DNA of 24,567 nt, from the NCBI GenBank assembly GCA_051881355.1, contig JBJEPS010000022.1, forward strand, positions 1 to 24,567, in the 5' to 3' direction. The stretch is from Fimenecus sp051881355. Lineage in GTDB: Bacteria; Bacillota; Clostridia; Oscillospirales; Acutalibacteraceae. Position 1 is the stretch's first letter. Every line of letters begins with the position of its first letter. The notes beneath the pieces were generated by a model. The model searched no databases and was not told the DNA's origin. It was given only the letters and a program-made list of their open reading frames with translations. Shown here piece by piece: positions 1 through 6,539 of this stretch. A program made the position numbers and the translations under genes.

Positions 1-208
1 TTACTATCAGCTTGAAAATCTGACCGCATTTAATTATGTATATGCCTATTTTGAAGCAGGCGTGGTCGGACTTGTGCGCTATTGGTTGGAGCACCCTGAG
101 GACGGCGCAACACCGGAGGAGATTGCCACGCTGATTGAAAACATCTTTTGGAAGGGCGCAAGCTGTATTACGGAGTCGGTACGAAACGAGGCGCAGCAAA
201 ATGGCTGA
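1..208 (+). CDS. TetR/AcrR-family regulator, C-terminal fragment
   Basis: An open frame enters from the left edge (first full codon at base 2) and stops with TGA at 206-208, giving 68 visible residues. The segment YVYAYFEAGVVGLVRYWLEH, followed by a proline/glutamate stretch and EEIATLIENIFWKG, resembles the ligand-binding C-terminal helices of TetR regulators of the TetR_C_8 kind, which often carry a G-hydrophobic-(I/V)-RxWLE segment. The DNA-binding domain lies outside the window, so the family call rests on the tail alone. Its last 8 bases overlap the start of the cation-efflux gene, so the two are probably translated from one message. Whether this protein controls that transporter is inference. 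Confidence 0.6.
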   Translation, partial: YYQLENLTAFNYVYAYFEAGVVGLVRYWLEHPEDGATPEEIATLIENIFWKGASCITESVRNEAQQNG

Positions 209-1367
209 ACTACTTGCAAAGCTGTTTATTAAAGATTATCAAAATACCAAAAGTCCCGCGGTACGTGCCGCCTACGGGGAACTAAGCGGTGCAGTCGGCA
301 TTTGCGTCAATCTGCTTTTGTCTGCGGCAAAGTTTTTTGTCGGTACAATTACAGGCAGTATATCCATTTCGGCAGATGCCGTTAACAACCTGTCGGACGC
401 GGGTTCTTCGGTGGTAACCTTAGTCAGTTTTAAGCTTGCCAAAAAGCCCGCCGACAAAGACCACCCCTACGGGCATGGCAGAATTGAATATATTGCCGCG
501 TTGATTGTGTCGTTTTTGATTTTAATGATGGGGTTTGAGCTTTTCAAATCCTCCGTAGACAAAATTCGCGACCCCTCCCCCGTCACATACAGTACCGTCG
601 CGTTGGTTATTCTGCTTTTGTCCATTGCTGCTAAGCTGTGGCTGGCGTATTTCAACCACCGTCTCGGTAAAAAAATCGATTCCGCCGCGACAAAAGCCGT
701 GGTTTCCGACAGCCTTTCGGATACGGCGGCTACGACGGTCGCTTTGGCGGCGCTTTTGCTGTCACTCGTCACGGACTTCCCTGTGGACGGCTGGTTCGGG
801 ATTGTCGTGGCACTGTTTATTTTCCGTTCCGGCGCGGAAATTCTCAAGGATACCGTCGGGCTGTTGCTCGGCAAGCCTCCCGAAAAGGAATTTTTTGACG
901 AAATCGAACAGGAAATTTTATCCTATGACGGCGTGGTGGGCGTGCACGACCTGATTATTCACGATTACGGTCCCGGCAGAAGCTTTGCTTCGGTGCATGC
1001 GGAAGTGCCCGCCAATATCGATATCTTGCAAAGCCATGACACGGTAGACTTGATTGAACGCGATTTACAGCAAAAATACGGCATGCTCGTATCCATACAT
1101 ATGGACCCCGTTGTAACAGATGACGCGCGTGTAACTGAATTAAAAGAAATATGCCAAAAAGTGATTCATGATATTGATGAACGTCTGACGCTCCACGATT
1201 TTCGTATGGTAGAGGGTCCCACCCACACCAATCTGATTTTTGACACGGTGGCTCCGCCGGATTTCCCGATGAGTGACCGTGAACTCTGCAATGCGATTTC
1301 GGAAAAATTGAGCAAAATAGACGAAAGATATTTCGCGGTTATCACGGTAGACCACGCATTTAACTAA
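201..1367 (+). CDS. Cation diffusion facilitator (CDF) efflux transporter, Mn-type metal site, duplicated C-terminal domain
   Basis: This is a 388-residue inner-membrane CDF transporter, exporting divalent metal ions in exchange for protons. About six membrane segments lie between residues 28 and 215. TM2 carries N62-xxx-D66 (NNLSD), TM5 carries D170-xxx-D174 (DSLSD), and HPYGHGR follows TM2. An Asn/Asp/Asp/Asp site without histidine is the pattern described for Mn-exporting CDFs such as MntE; zinc exporters usually have a TM5 histidine. Mn (or Fe) is therefore favoured, but this is inference. Residues about 226-303 form the usual cytoplasmic dimerisation domain, and residues 307-388 look like a second, diverged copy. 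The ATG at 201 is chosen because GAGG lies 9 bases upstream; a TTG at 135 would place 22 unlikely residues inside the TetR gene. No terminator is visible before the next gene. Confidence 0.9.
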   Translation: MAELLAKLFIKDYQNTKSPAVRAAYGELSGAVGICVNLLLSAAKFFVGTITGSISISADAVNNLSDAGSSVVTLVSFKLAKKPADKDHPYGHGRIEYIAALIVSFLILMMGFELFKSSVDKIRDPSPVTYSTVALVILLLSIAAKLWLAYFNHRLGKKIDSAATKAVVSDSLSDTAATTVALAALLLSLVTDFPVDGWFGIVVALFIFRSGAEILKDTVGLLLGKPPEKEFFDEIEQEILSYDGVVGVHDLIIHDYGPGRSFASVHAEVPANIDILQSHDTVDLIERDLQQKYGMLVSIHMDPVVTDDARVTELKEICQKVIHDIDERLTLHDFRMVEGPTHTNLIFDTVAPPDFPMSDRELCNAISEKLSKIDERYFAVITVDHAFN

Positions 1368-1403
1368 AATTTGTTTTTCCGTCTCTTTTCTGCGGTTTTA
1401 CCC

Positions 1404-1431
1404 TTGAAAAAAACGCAAAATATAGTAGAAT
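1404..1431 (+). promoter_or_regulatory. Predicted sigma-A promoter for prs
   Basis: TTGAAA (1404-1409) and TAGAAT (1426-1431) are separated by 16 bases and lie about 55 bases before the prs start codon. Each element differs from consensus by one base. The location between the CDF stop and prs fits a separate promoter for prs. Confidence 0.6.
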
Positions 1432-1486
1432 ATTAGTGTAAAAACAGATCCCTTTGAATTTCAATACGCTGCACGGAGGAACAAAT

Positions 1487-2665
1487 ATGCCTGACTACAC
1501 CCAAGATTTTACCACCATTCCCTATGGACCGCTCGGTATTGTCGCCCTACCCGGTTGTGAGGAGCTTGCCGAGAAAATTGACCGCTATATCGTAAAATGG
1601 CGTGCGCAAAAACAAAGCGAACACAAAAACAGCATCGCTTTTGCCGGTTATGAGCGCGACACCTACATTATCAATACGGGCTTCCCGCGGTTTGGTACGG
1701 GTGAAGGCAAGGGCTCGCTTTCGGAGTCCGTGCGCGGCTATGATATTTTCATTGTCGCCGACATGTTTAACCATGGGCTGACCTATCAAATGTACGGGCA
1801 AACCGTACCCATGAGCCCGGACGAGCATTACGCCAACTTAAAGCGCGCAATCTCCGCTATCGGCGGCAAGGCGCGCCGCATCACGGTCATTATGCCGATG
1901 TTGTATGAAGGGCGGCAGCACAAGCGTTCCTCGCGCGAGTCCTTAGACTGCGCGATTGCATTGCAGGAATTGTGCTTGAATATGGGTGTGGACAATATCA
2001 TCACCTTTGACGCGCACGACCCGCGCGTGCAAAACGCGATTCCGTTAAAGGGCTTTGAAAACGTGCAGCCCGTTTACCAGATGATTAAAGCGCTTGTCAA
2101 CCATGTGGACAACCTCCACTTTGACAATGACCATATGATGGTCATTTCCCCCGATGAAGGCGGTATGGGGCGCTGCATTTACTACTCCACCGTGTTGGGT
2201 GTGGAATTGGGCATGTTCTACAAGCGCCGTGATTACACGCGCGTTGTCAACGGCAGAAATCCGATTTTACAGCATGAGTTCTTAGGCTCAAATGTAGCGG
2301 GCAAAGATGTGCTGATTGTAGACGATATGATTTCCTCGGGTGAATCTATGCTCGAAGTCGCCGGCAAACTTAAAGAGTTGGGCGCGGCACGCATCTTCAT
2401 TTTCTCGGCGTTTGGTTTGTTCTGCGAGGGGCTTGAAAGCTTCGACCAAAAATATGCTGAAGGGCTGTTTGACAAGGTATTCACCACAAATTTGGTTTAC
2501 AGAACGCCGGATTTGCTTGCACGTGAATGGTACTGTGAGGTGGATATGTCAAAATATGTTTCGTATATTATTGACACCTTAAACCACGATATGTCCGTAA
2601 GCCACCTGCTCAATCCCGCAGATAAAATTGACGCCTTGCTTCGCAAGAAAGGCTATAAGGCGTAA
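1487..2665 (+). CDS. prs: Ribose-phosphate pyrophosphokinase (PRPP synthetase), long form
   Basis: This cytoplasmic enzyme makes phosphoribosyl pyrophosphate from ribose 5-phosphate and ATP for purine, pyrimidine, histidine and NAD synthesis. The diagnostic PRPP-binding loop VLIVDDMISSGES is at residues 275-287. FDAHDPRVQNAIP (174-186) matches the conserved DAHD region, and RQHKR (143-147) matches the ATP-binding region. The protein has 392 residues, against about 310-320 for the classical enzyme, with extra material at the N terminus and after the PRPP loop; such long forms occur in Clostridia. The start is the ATG at 1487, preceded by GGAGGA 6 bases upstream; a TTG at 1454 in the same frame has no comparable site. 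The gene has its own promoter and a strong terminator. Splitting between PRPP synthetase and a related phosphoribosyltransferase-fold protein is unlikely given both motifs. Confidence 0.93.
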   Translation: MPDYTQDFTTIPYGPLGIVALPGCEELAEKIDRYIVKWRAQKQSEHKNSIAFAGYERDTYIINTGFPRFGTGEGKGSLSESVRGYDIFIVADMFNHGLTYQMYGQTVPMSPDEHYANLKRAISAIGGKARRITVIMPMLYEGRQHKRSSRESLDCAIALQELCLNMGVDNIITFDAHDPRVQNAIPLKGFENVQPVYQMIKALVNHVDNLHFDNDHMMVISPDEGGMGRCIYYSTVLGVELGMFYKRRDYTRVVNGRNPILQHEFLGSNVAGKDVLIVDDMISSGESMLEVAGKLKELGAARIFIFSAFGLFCEGLESFDQKYAEGLFDKVFTTNLVYRTPDLLAREWYCEVDMSKYVSYIIDTLNHDMSVSHLLNPADKIDALLRKKGYKA

Positions 2666-2682
2666 TCCAAAATTCAATATGC

Positions 2683-2719
2683 AAAACAGGCTTCCGCGAT
2701 TTCGGAAGCCTGTTTTTTT
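2683..2719. terminator. Rho-independent terminator after prs
   Basis: A perfect stem pairs 2683-2696 (AAAACAGGCTTCCG) with 2703-2716, with a 6-base loop and a run of seven T at 2713-2719. It sits 17 bases after the prs stop. The A-run on the left side means it could also act on the minus strand as a second stop for rpsT. Confidence 0.92.
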
Positions 2720-2733
2720 GAATTGCAATATAC

Positions 2734-2771
2734 AAAAAAGCGAAACGCCGCAGAACAAATTGCTCAGCGGC
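2734..2771 (-). terminator. Rho-independent terminator after rpsT
   Basis: Read on the minus strand, 2771-2761 pairs with 2757-2747 (GCCGC ends paired, one internal U/U mismatch and one G/U pair), then a T-rich tail with six T at 2739-2734. It lies 36 bases beyond the rpsT stop. The loop is only three bases, so the fold is slightly strained. Confidence 0.7.
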
Positions 2772-2807
2772 ATTTAAACTCTTCTCATTTCAGGTATCAG
2801 ATAGGGC

Positions 2808-3065
2808 TTACGCCTTGTTGAGTTTAGAAACGAGGGCGGACTTTTTACGGGCAGCGTTGTTTTTGTGAAGAAGCCCCTTTGCAGTCGCCTGGTCAATCTT
2901 TTTCACAGCGGCAGTCACAAGTGCTTCTTTGTCGGCTGCGCCGGATTCAATCGCTGCGTTTGCCTTTTTGATTGCGGTTTTGAGCGCAGAGTTCATCGAC
3001 TTATTGCGCTGTGCACGCTTGTTGTTCACGATAACGCGCTTTTTCGCGGACTTAATATTCGGCAT
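2808..3065 (-). CDS. rpsT: 30S ribosomal protein S20
   Basis: This 85-residue protein is lysine/arginine/alanine-rich and begins MPNIKSAKKRVIVNNKRAQR, the typical bS20 N terminus. It binds 16S rRNA during assembly of the small subunit. The length is normal for the family (about 85-90 residues). A GGGAGGTGTG ribosome binding site lies upstream of the ATG. It is transcribed away from gpr, an arrangement also known from Bacillus and Clostridia, and ends at its own terminator facing the prs terminator. Confidence 0.97.
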   Translation of the reverse strand: MPNIKSAKKRVIVNNKRAQRNKSMNSALKTAIKKANAAIESGAADKEALVTAAVKKIDQATAKGLLHKNNAARKKSALVSKLNKA

Positions 3066-3097
3066 ACGGTCACACCTCCCTTACATTAGCGGTATAT

Positions 3098-3126
3098 ATA
3101 TTACCATTCTTTTCTGAAAAAAGCAA
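3098..3126 (-). promoter_or_regulatory. Predicted sigma-A promoter for rpsT
   Basis: On the minus strand TTGCTT (3126-3121) and TAATAT (3103-3098) are 17 bases apart and lie about 33 bases before the rpsT start codon. Alternative TATATA boxes overlap immediately downstream, so the exact -10 is uncertain. Confidence 0.5.
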
Positions 3127-3143
3127 GTTTTTTTTTGAATTTC

Positions 3144-3173
3144 GCAATAGTTTTTTCCGTTTTGCCCATACTA
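3144..3173 (+). promoter_or_regulatory. Possible sigma-G/sigma-F promoter for gpr
   Basis: CATACTA at 3167-3173 fits the CATNNTA -10 sequence of forespore promoters. GCAATA at 3144-3149, 17 bases earlier, is a partial match to the GNATA-type -35. It lies 31 bases before the gpr ATG. In Bacillus, gpr is transcribed by forespore sigma factors, which supports the reading. The -35 is imperfect. Confidence 0.45.
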
Positions 3174-3204
3174 AAAGGAGATTTATTGTTTAGGAGGCGG
3201 CAAA

Positions 3205-4080
3205 ATGGATTTTCGCACCGATTTGGCAGTGGAGCGCCGTGCGCTCTGCGGCATAAAAGAAAGTGAGAATGTGCGTATGCAAACCCGTACACGCGGCGAG
3301 GTCAAAATCACGGAAATAGAGGTGTTAAACGAAGCGGGCGAACGGGAAATCGGCAAGCCGAAGGGCAAATACATCACCTTGGAAATCCCCGAATTTTCGC
3401 ACGACAGCGAATTGTTAGACGGGCGTCTTTCCGCTATGACCGATACACTTTGCGACTTTCTGCCCGACCGCAACGGCGCGGTTTTGGTGGCGGGCTTGGG
3501 CAATGAGAATATTACGCCCGACGCCTTAGGTCCGAAAACCGCCCGCGGCATTTTTGCCACACGGCATATCGACAAATCTATGGCAACCCAGCTCGGCTTT
3601 CCCGATTTGCGCCCCGTTTCGGCAGTTACCTTCGGCGTTTTGGGGCAAACAGGCATGGAAACCGCCGAATCCCTCAAAGCCCTGGCAGACGCGGTACAGC
3701 CGTGCGCCGTCATTACCGTGGACGCACTTGCCGCACGCAGTCTGTCGCGGCTCGGCAACACGGTGCAGTTGACTGATACGGGCATCACGCCGGGCTCGGG
3801 CGTGGGCAACAGCCGTGCGCGCATTGACCGCGAAACGCTCGGCGTGCCCGTGATTGCCGTCGGTGTACCAACGGTAGTAGACGCGGTTACTTTAATTCGG
3901 GATTTTACGGGAGACGAGAAAAATTTACACGAAACCGCAAAGCAGGAGGCACGCGAAATGATGGTGACCCCTCGGGAGATTGACACGCTCATTCGCCGCG
4001 CGTCACGGTTTTTATCGCTTGCGCTCAACTGTGCATTACAGCCGTCGGTTTCCCCCGATATTCTTTTAAATATCGTTTAA
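3205..4080 (+). CDS. gpr: GPR endopeptidase (germination protease)
   Basis: GPR is made in the forespore as a zymogen and, at germination, degrades the small acid-soluble proteins that protect spore DNA. The protein has 291 residues, shorter than the roughly 370 of Bacillus GPR. It opens MDFRTDLAVE, containing the self-processing site TD/LAVE. D106 (in ENITPDALGP) and D173 (in VITVDALAA) correspond in context to the two essential aspartates of Bacillus GPR, and the GITPGSGVGN block (193-202) is typical. Only six residues precede the expected cut, so the propeptide is very short. The ATG has AGGAGG 7 bases upstream, and an in-frame extension finds no better start. It is followed by spoIIP, a neighbour pair common in spore formers. 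Confidence 0.95.
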   Translation: MDFRTDLAVERRALCGIKESENVRMQTRTRGEVKITEIEVLNEAGEREIGKPKGKYITLEIPEFSHDSELLDGRLSAMTDTLCDFLPDRNGAVLVAGLGNENITPDALGPKTARGIFATRHIDKSMATQLGFPDLRPVSAVTFGVLGQTGMETAESLKALADAVQPCAVITVDALAARSLSRLGNTVQLTDTGITPGSGVGNSRARIDRETLGVPVIAVGVPTVVDAVTLIRDFTGDEKNLHETAKQEAREMMVTPREIDTLIRRASRFLSLALNCALQPSVSPDILLNIV

Positions 4081-4107
4081 TATCCGCGCGTCTTTTTGCA
4101 TATCCAT
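4078..4107 (+). promoter_or_regulatory. Weak candidate mother-cell (sigma-E-like) promoter before spoIIP
   Basis: TAATAT at 4078-4083 and CATATCCAT at 4099-4107 are 15 bases apart, 34 bases before the preferred spoIIP start. They partly match the sigma-E pattern (ATATT-like -35, CATA-type -10). Bacillus spoIIP is under sigma-E. The -10 deviates in its second half, so this is only a suggestion. Confidence 0.22.
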
Positions 4108-4141
4108 AGGAACGGAAGGATATGTGCGAAAGGACTCGCTT

Positions 4142-5314
4142 ATGGTTACACGCAAAAACGTATCACACCGCAAAAATACCGATGGCGCTGCAAGATGTCT
4201 TTTTTTGGCACTTGCCGTACCCGCCTTTCTTCTGTGTACCGTCTTCATCGGCACGCACGGCACGGCGCCGCTTGAAAAAGCAGCGTTATTCAGTGCCTCG
4301 CTTGCACTGCCGCAGGGTACAGCTCAAGTCATTAAAAACGATTTCGCCCATGCCGCGCAAAACGGCACCACAGCAGCGGACACTGCTGTTTCTGTCCCGA
4401 TTCAAAGCCGTGTACAAGCCCCAGCAACCGAAAAAACGCCGTCTGAAACGGATACGCCTGCCGATATTCTCCAAATGATGCAAGAAGCCAAAACCGTTTT
4501 TGCGCTCGGAGAGAAAGGCGGCAATATTGTCGAAAAACAATACGATGCGGCAAATGCTACTGACACTTATCAAAACATTACGGTACGCAATACCACATCG
4601 TCACATTCGATTGATATAAAATCTACGGTGGAAAAGCGCGCAACACTGTCTGTACCAGACAAAAGCGCGCCGACCGTACTGATTTTCCACACGCACACCA
4701 CGGAAAGCTACGAATTGCTGAATTACGGCTGGTACACAACCGATTATGTCACGCGCAGTAACAGCCCCGACCGCAATATGGTGCGCGTAGGTACGGCGAT
4801 TTGCGAGGAACTGACGAAAATGGGCATCGGCGTTGTACACGACACCGAAATCCACGACGCGCAGTACACAGGGGCATACGACCGTTCGAGAGAAAGCATT
4901 GAAAAAATCATGGCGGAAAATCCGAGTATTCAGGTTGTGATTGATGTGCACCGCGACGCTATCAAGCAAAGTGACGGCACACGCATTAAGCCGACCGCGG
5001 AAATAAACGGCAAAAAGGCGGCACAGATTATGATTATTGCCGGCTGTGAGGACGGGAAGGTAACCGACTTTCCACGGTGGGAGGAAAACTTAACCTTTGC
5101 GTTACAATTACAGCAAACTGCCGAAACAAAATATCCGGGGCTGATGCGCCCCGTGCTGTTTTCGGCACGCAAATACAATATGGACGTCACACCTTGCTCG
5201 GTGCTTTTGGAAATGGGCAGTGACTCCAACACCTTAGAGGAAGCGGAATACTCCGGGCATTTAATCGGCAAAGCACTCGGAGAACTGATTTTACAGTATA
5301 CGGAAAACGGATAA
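4142..5314 (+). CDS. spoIIP: Stage II sporulation protein P (peptidoglycan amidase/endopeptidase)
   Basis: SpoIIP is anchored in the mother-cell membrane and, with SpoIID and SpoIIM, degrades septal peptidoglycan during forespore engulfment. The protein has 390 residues. A membrane anchor (about 19-37) is followed by a low-complexity linker to about residue 175 and then the catalytic domain: FHTHTTESYE (182-191), DVHRDAI (268-274) and LLEMGSDSNT (355-364). H183/H185, E188, H270 and E357 are the probable zinc-site and catalytic residues. The ATG at 4142 has AAAGGA 7 bases upstream; a GTG at 4124 behind GGAAGGA with only a 3-base gap would add six residues. It follows gpr by 61 bases and precedes a small membrane-peptide gene by 21. 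Confidence 0.93.
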   Translation: MVTRKNVSHRKNTDGAARCLFLALAVPAFLLCTVFIGTHGTAPLEKAALFSASLALPQGTAQVIKNDFAHAAQNGTTAADTAVSVPIQSRVQAPATEKTPSETDTPADILQMMQEAKTVFALGEKGGNIVEKQYDAANATDTYQNITVRNTTSSHSIDIKSTVEKRATLSVPDKSAPTVLIFHTHTTESYELLNYGWYTTDYVTRSNSPDRNMVRVGTAICEELTKMGIGVVHDTEIHDAQYTGAYDRSRESIEKIMAENPSIQVVIDVHRDAIKQSDGTRIKPTAEINGKKAAQIMIIAGCEDGKVTDFPRWEENLTFALQLQQTAETKYPGLMRPVLFSARKYNMDVTPCSVLLEMGSDSNTLEEAEYSGHLIGKALGELILQYTENG

Positions 5315-5335
5315 ATTGATTGAGGAAGTGAAAAA

Positions 5336-5527
5336 ATGAACAATCCTGTTTTGCGGCGGTATCTTTTATGCCTGTTTTTGCTTTTGCTGTTGTTCGCCGC
5401 AGTATTCGGCACGGTACGCGCAAAAGAGAATTCGGAATTTGCACGCACGGGAAAACAGGCAGAACAAGTAAATATAAACGACATTGAAGAAGAATTGGAA
5501 AGCCTGTTGCAACCGATTATGCATTGA
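5336..5527 (+). CDS. Small membrane-anchored or secreted protein of unknown function (63 aa)
   Basis: I do not recognise this gene. The start is well supported by GAGGAAG about 8 bases before the ATG, and the gene begins 21 bases after spoIIP. Residues 8-27 are a leucine-rich membrane segment preceded by RR (7-8). A signal-peptidase-like VRA-K site follows at 27-30. The remaining roughly 34 residues are polar and end with an acidic helix (INDIEEELESLL). It lies before a strong terminator, so it is the last gene of the gpr-spoIIP group. A role in sporulation is suggested by position only; it could also be a chance remnant of a longer gene. Confidence 0.65.
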   Translation: MNNPVLRRYLLCLFLLLLLFAAVFGTVRAKENSEFARTGKQAEQVNINDIEEELESLLQPIMH

Positions 5528-5537
5528 AATACAAAGA

Positions 5538-5569
5538 AAAAAGACTGTATCGTGGGATACAGTCTTTTT
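5538..5569. terminator. Bidirectional rho-independent terminator between the spoIIP group and transketolase
   Basis: A perfect 14-bp stem pairs 5538-5551 (AAAAAGACTGTATC) with 5556-5569, with a 4-base loop. It has five T at the end in both orientations. It lies 10 bases after the 63-residue gene and 19 bases after the transketolase C-subunit stop, so it can end both converging transcripts. Confidence 0.93.
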
Positions 5570-5588
5570 GGTTTGAACAGCAAATACT

Positions 5589-6536
5589 TTATGCTTTCCG
5601 TGCGACAGCGGCTTTGGCTTTTTCGGCGATATGCTGTGCATCCAGCCCGAAGATATGCAAAAGCTCTACCGCGGGACCGGATTTGCCGAACACGTCTTCT
5701 ACGCCGACGCGCAGCACCGGCACGGGCACGGTTTCGCAAACAACCTCTGCCACGGCACTGCCCAATCCCCCAAGGATACTGTGTTCCTCTGCGGTGACAA
5801 TCGCGCCGGTTTTCTTTGCGGACTCTACGATAATCTCGCGGTCAATCGGTTTAATCGTCGCCATATTGACCACGCGCGCCGAAATGCCGTCTGCTTTTAA
5901 AGCTTCGGCTGCCATCAGTGCTTCGTTGACCATAAGACCGGTGGCAACAATCGTGACATCATCACCCTCGGTGAGTACAGCGCCCTTGCCGATTTCAAAT
6001 TTGTAGCTTTCATCAAACACACGCGGCACGGCAAGTCTGCCGAAACGCATATACACAGGACCTTCATGCTCTGCCGCTGCCAGTACGCACGCACGCGCCT
6101 CGATATCGTCGGCAGGATTTAAAATGACCATACCGGGAATAGAGCGCATCAACGCGATATCCTCACAGCACTGGTGACTTGCGCCGTCTTCGCCGACGGA
6201 AATACCCGCGTGGGTTGCGCCGATTTTCACATTCAAATGCGGGTAACCGATAGAATTGCGCACCTGCTCGAATGCTCTGCCCGCCGCAAACATCGCAAAG
6301 CTGCTTGCGAACACAATGTGCCCTGTTGCGGCAAGCCCCGCCGCAACGCCCATTAAGTTGCCCTCGGCGATGCCGACATCAATGAAGCGTTCGGGGAATG
6401 CCTTTTTAAACATACCCGTTTTGGTTGCCGCCGCAAGGTCGGCGTCGAGCACCAAAATCTTATCGTTTTTTTCGCCCAATTCGACAAGCGTTTTGCCGTA
6501 GGCTTCGCGCGTTGCGCATTTTACTGCTTCTGCCAT
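5589..6536 (-). CDS. Transketolase, C-terminal subunit (split type)
   Basis: This 315-residue protein holds the pyrimidine-binding and C-terminal domains of transketolase, which transfers two-carbon units between sugar phosphates in the non-oxidative pentose phosphate pathway. DVGIAEGNLMGVAAGLA at 53-69 contains E58, matching the catalytic glutamate that activates thiamine diphosphate. ASHQCCEDIALMRSIPGM is a typical family stretch. The partner subunit lies 3 bases upstream, and a GGAGG inside that gene's end serves as ribosome binding site, so translation is probably coupled. Related split enzymes include 1-deoxyxylulose-5-phosphate synthase-like and dehydrogenase E1 proteins, but the paired neighbour favours transketolase. 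Confidence 0.93.
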   Translation of the reverse strand: MAEAVKCATREAYGKTLVELGEKNDKILVLDADLAAATKTGMFKKAFPERFIDVGIAEGNLMGVAAGLAATGHIVFASSFAMFAAGRAFEQVRNSIGYPHLNVKIGATHAGISVGEDGASHQCCEDIALMRSIPGMVILNPADDIEARACVLAAAEHEGPVYMRFGRLAVPRVFDESYKFEIGKGAVLTEGDDVTIVATGLMVNEALMAAEALKADGISARVVNMATIKPIDREIIVESAKKTGAIVTAEEHSILGGLGSAVAEVVCETVPVPVLRVGVEDVFGKSGPAVELLHIFGLDAQHIAEKAKAAVARKA

Positions 6537-6539
6537 ACC

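Noticed and set aside
135..200. Extension of the CDF gene by 22 residues to a TTG
   Set aside because: It overlaps the TetR frame, lacks a ribosome binding site, and adds no conserved sequence.
2671..2731. AATTCAATAT / AATTGCAATAT near-repeats flanking the prs terminator as an insertion footprint
   Set aside because: Short, A/T-rich and imperfect; readily explained by chance.
3183..4028. 281-residue open frame antisense to gpr
   Set aside because: Its composition (Ser/Arg/Pro-rich) is that of a complement of a real gene, and gpr itself is certain.
4930..5739. 269-residue minus-strand frame spanning spoIIP, the small gene and the transketolase end
   Set aside because: It runs through a strong terminator and is Arg/Ser/Cys-rich without family features.
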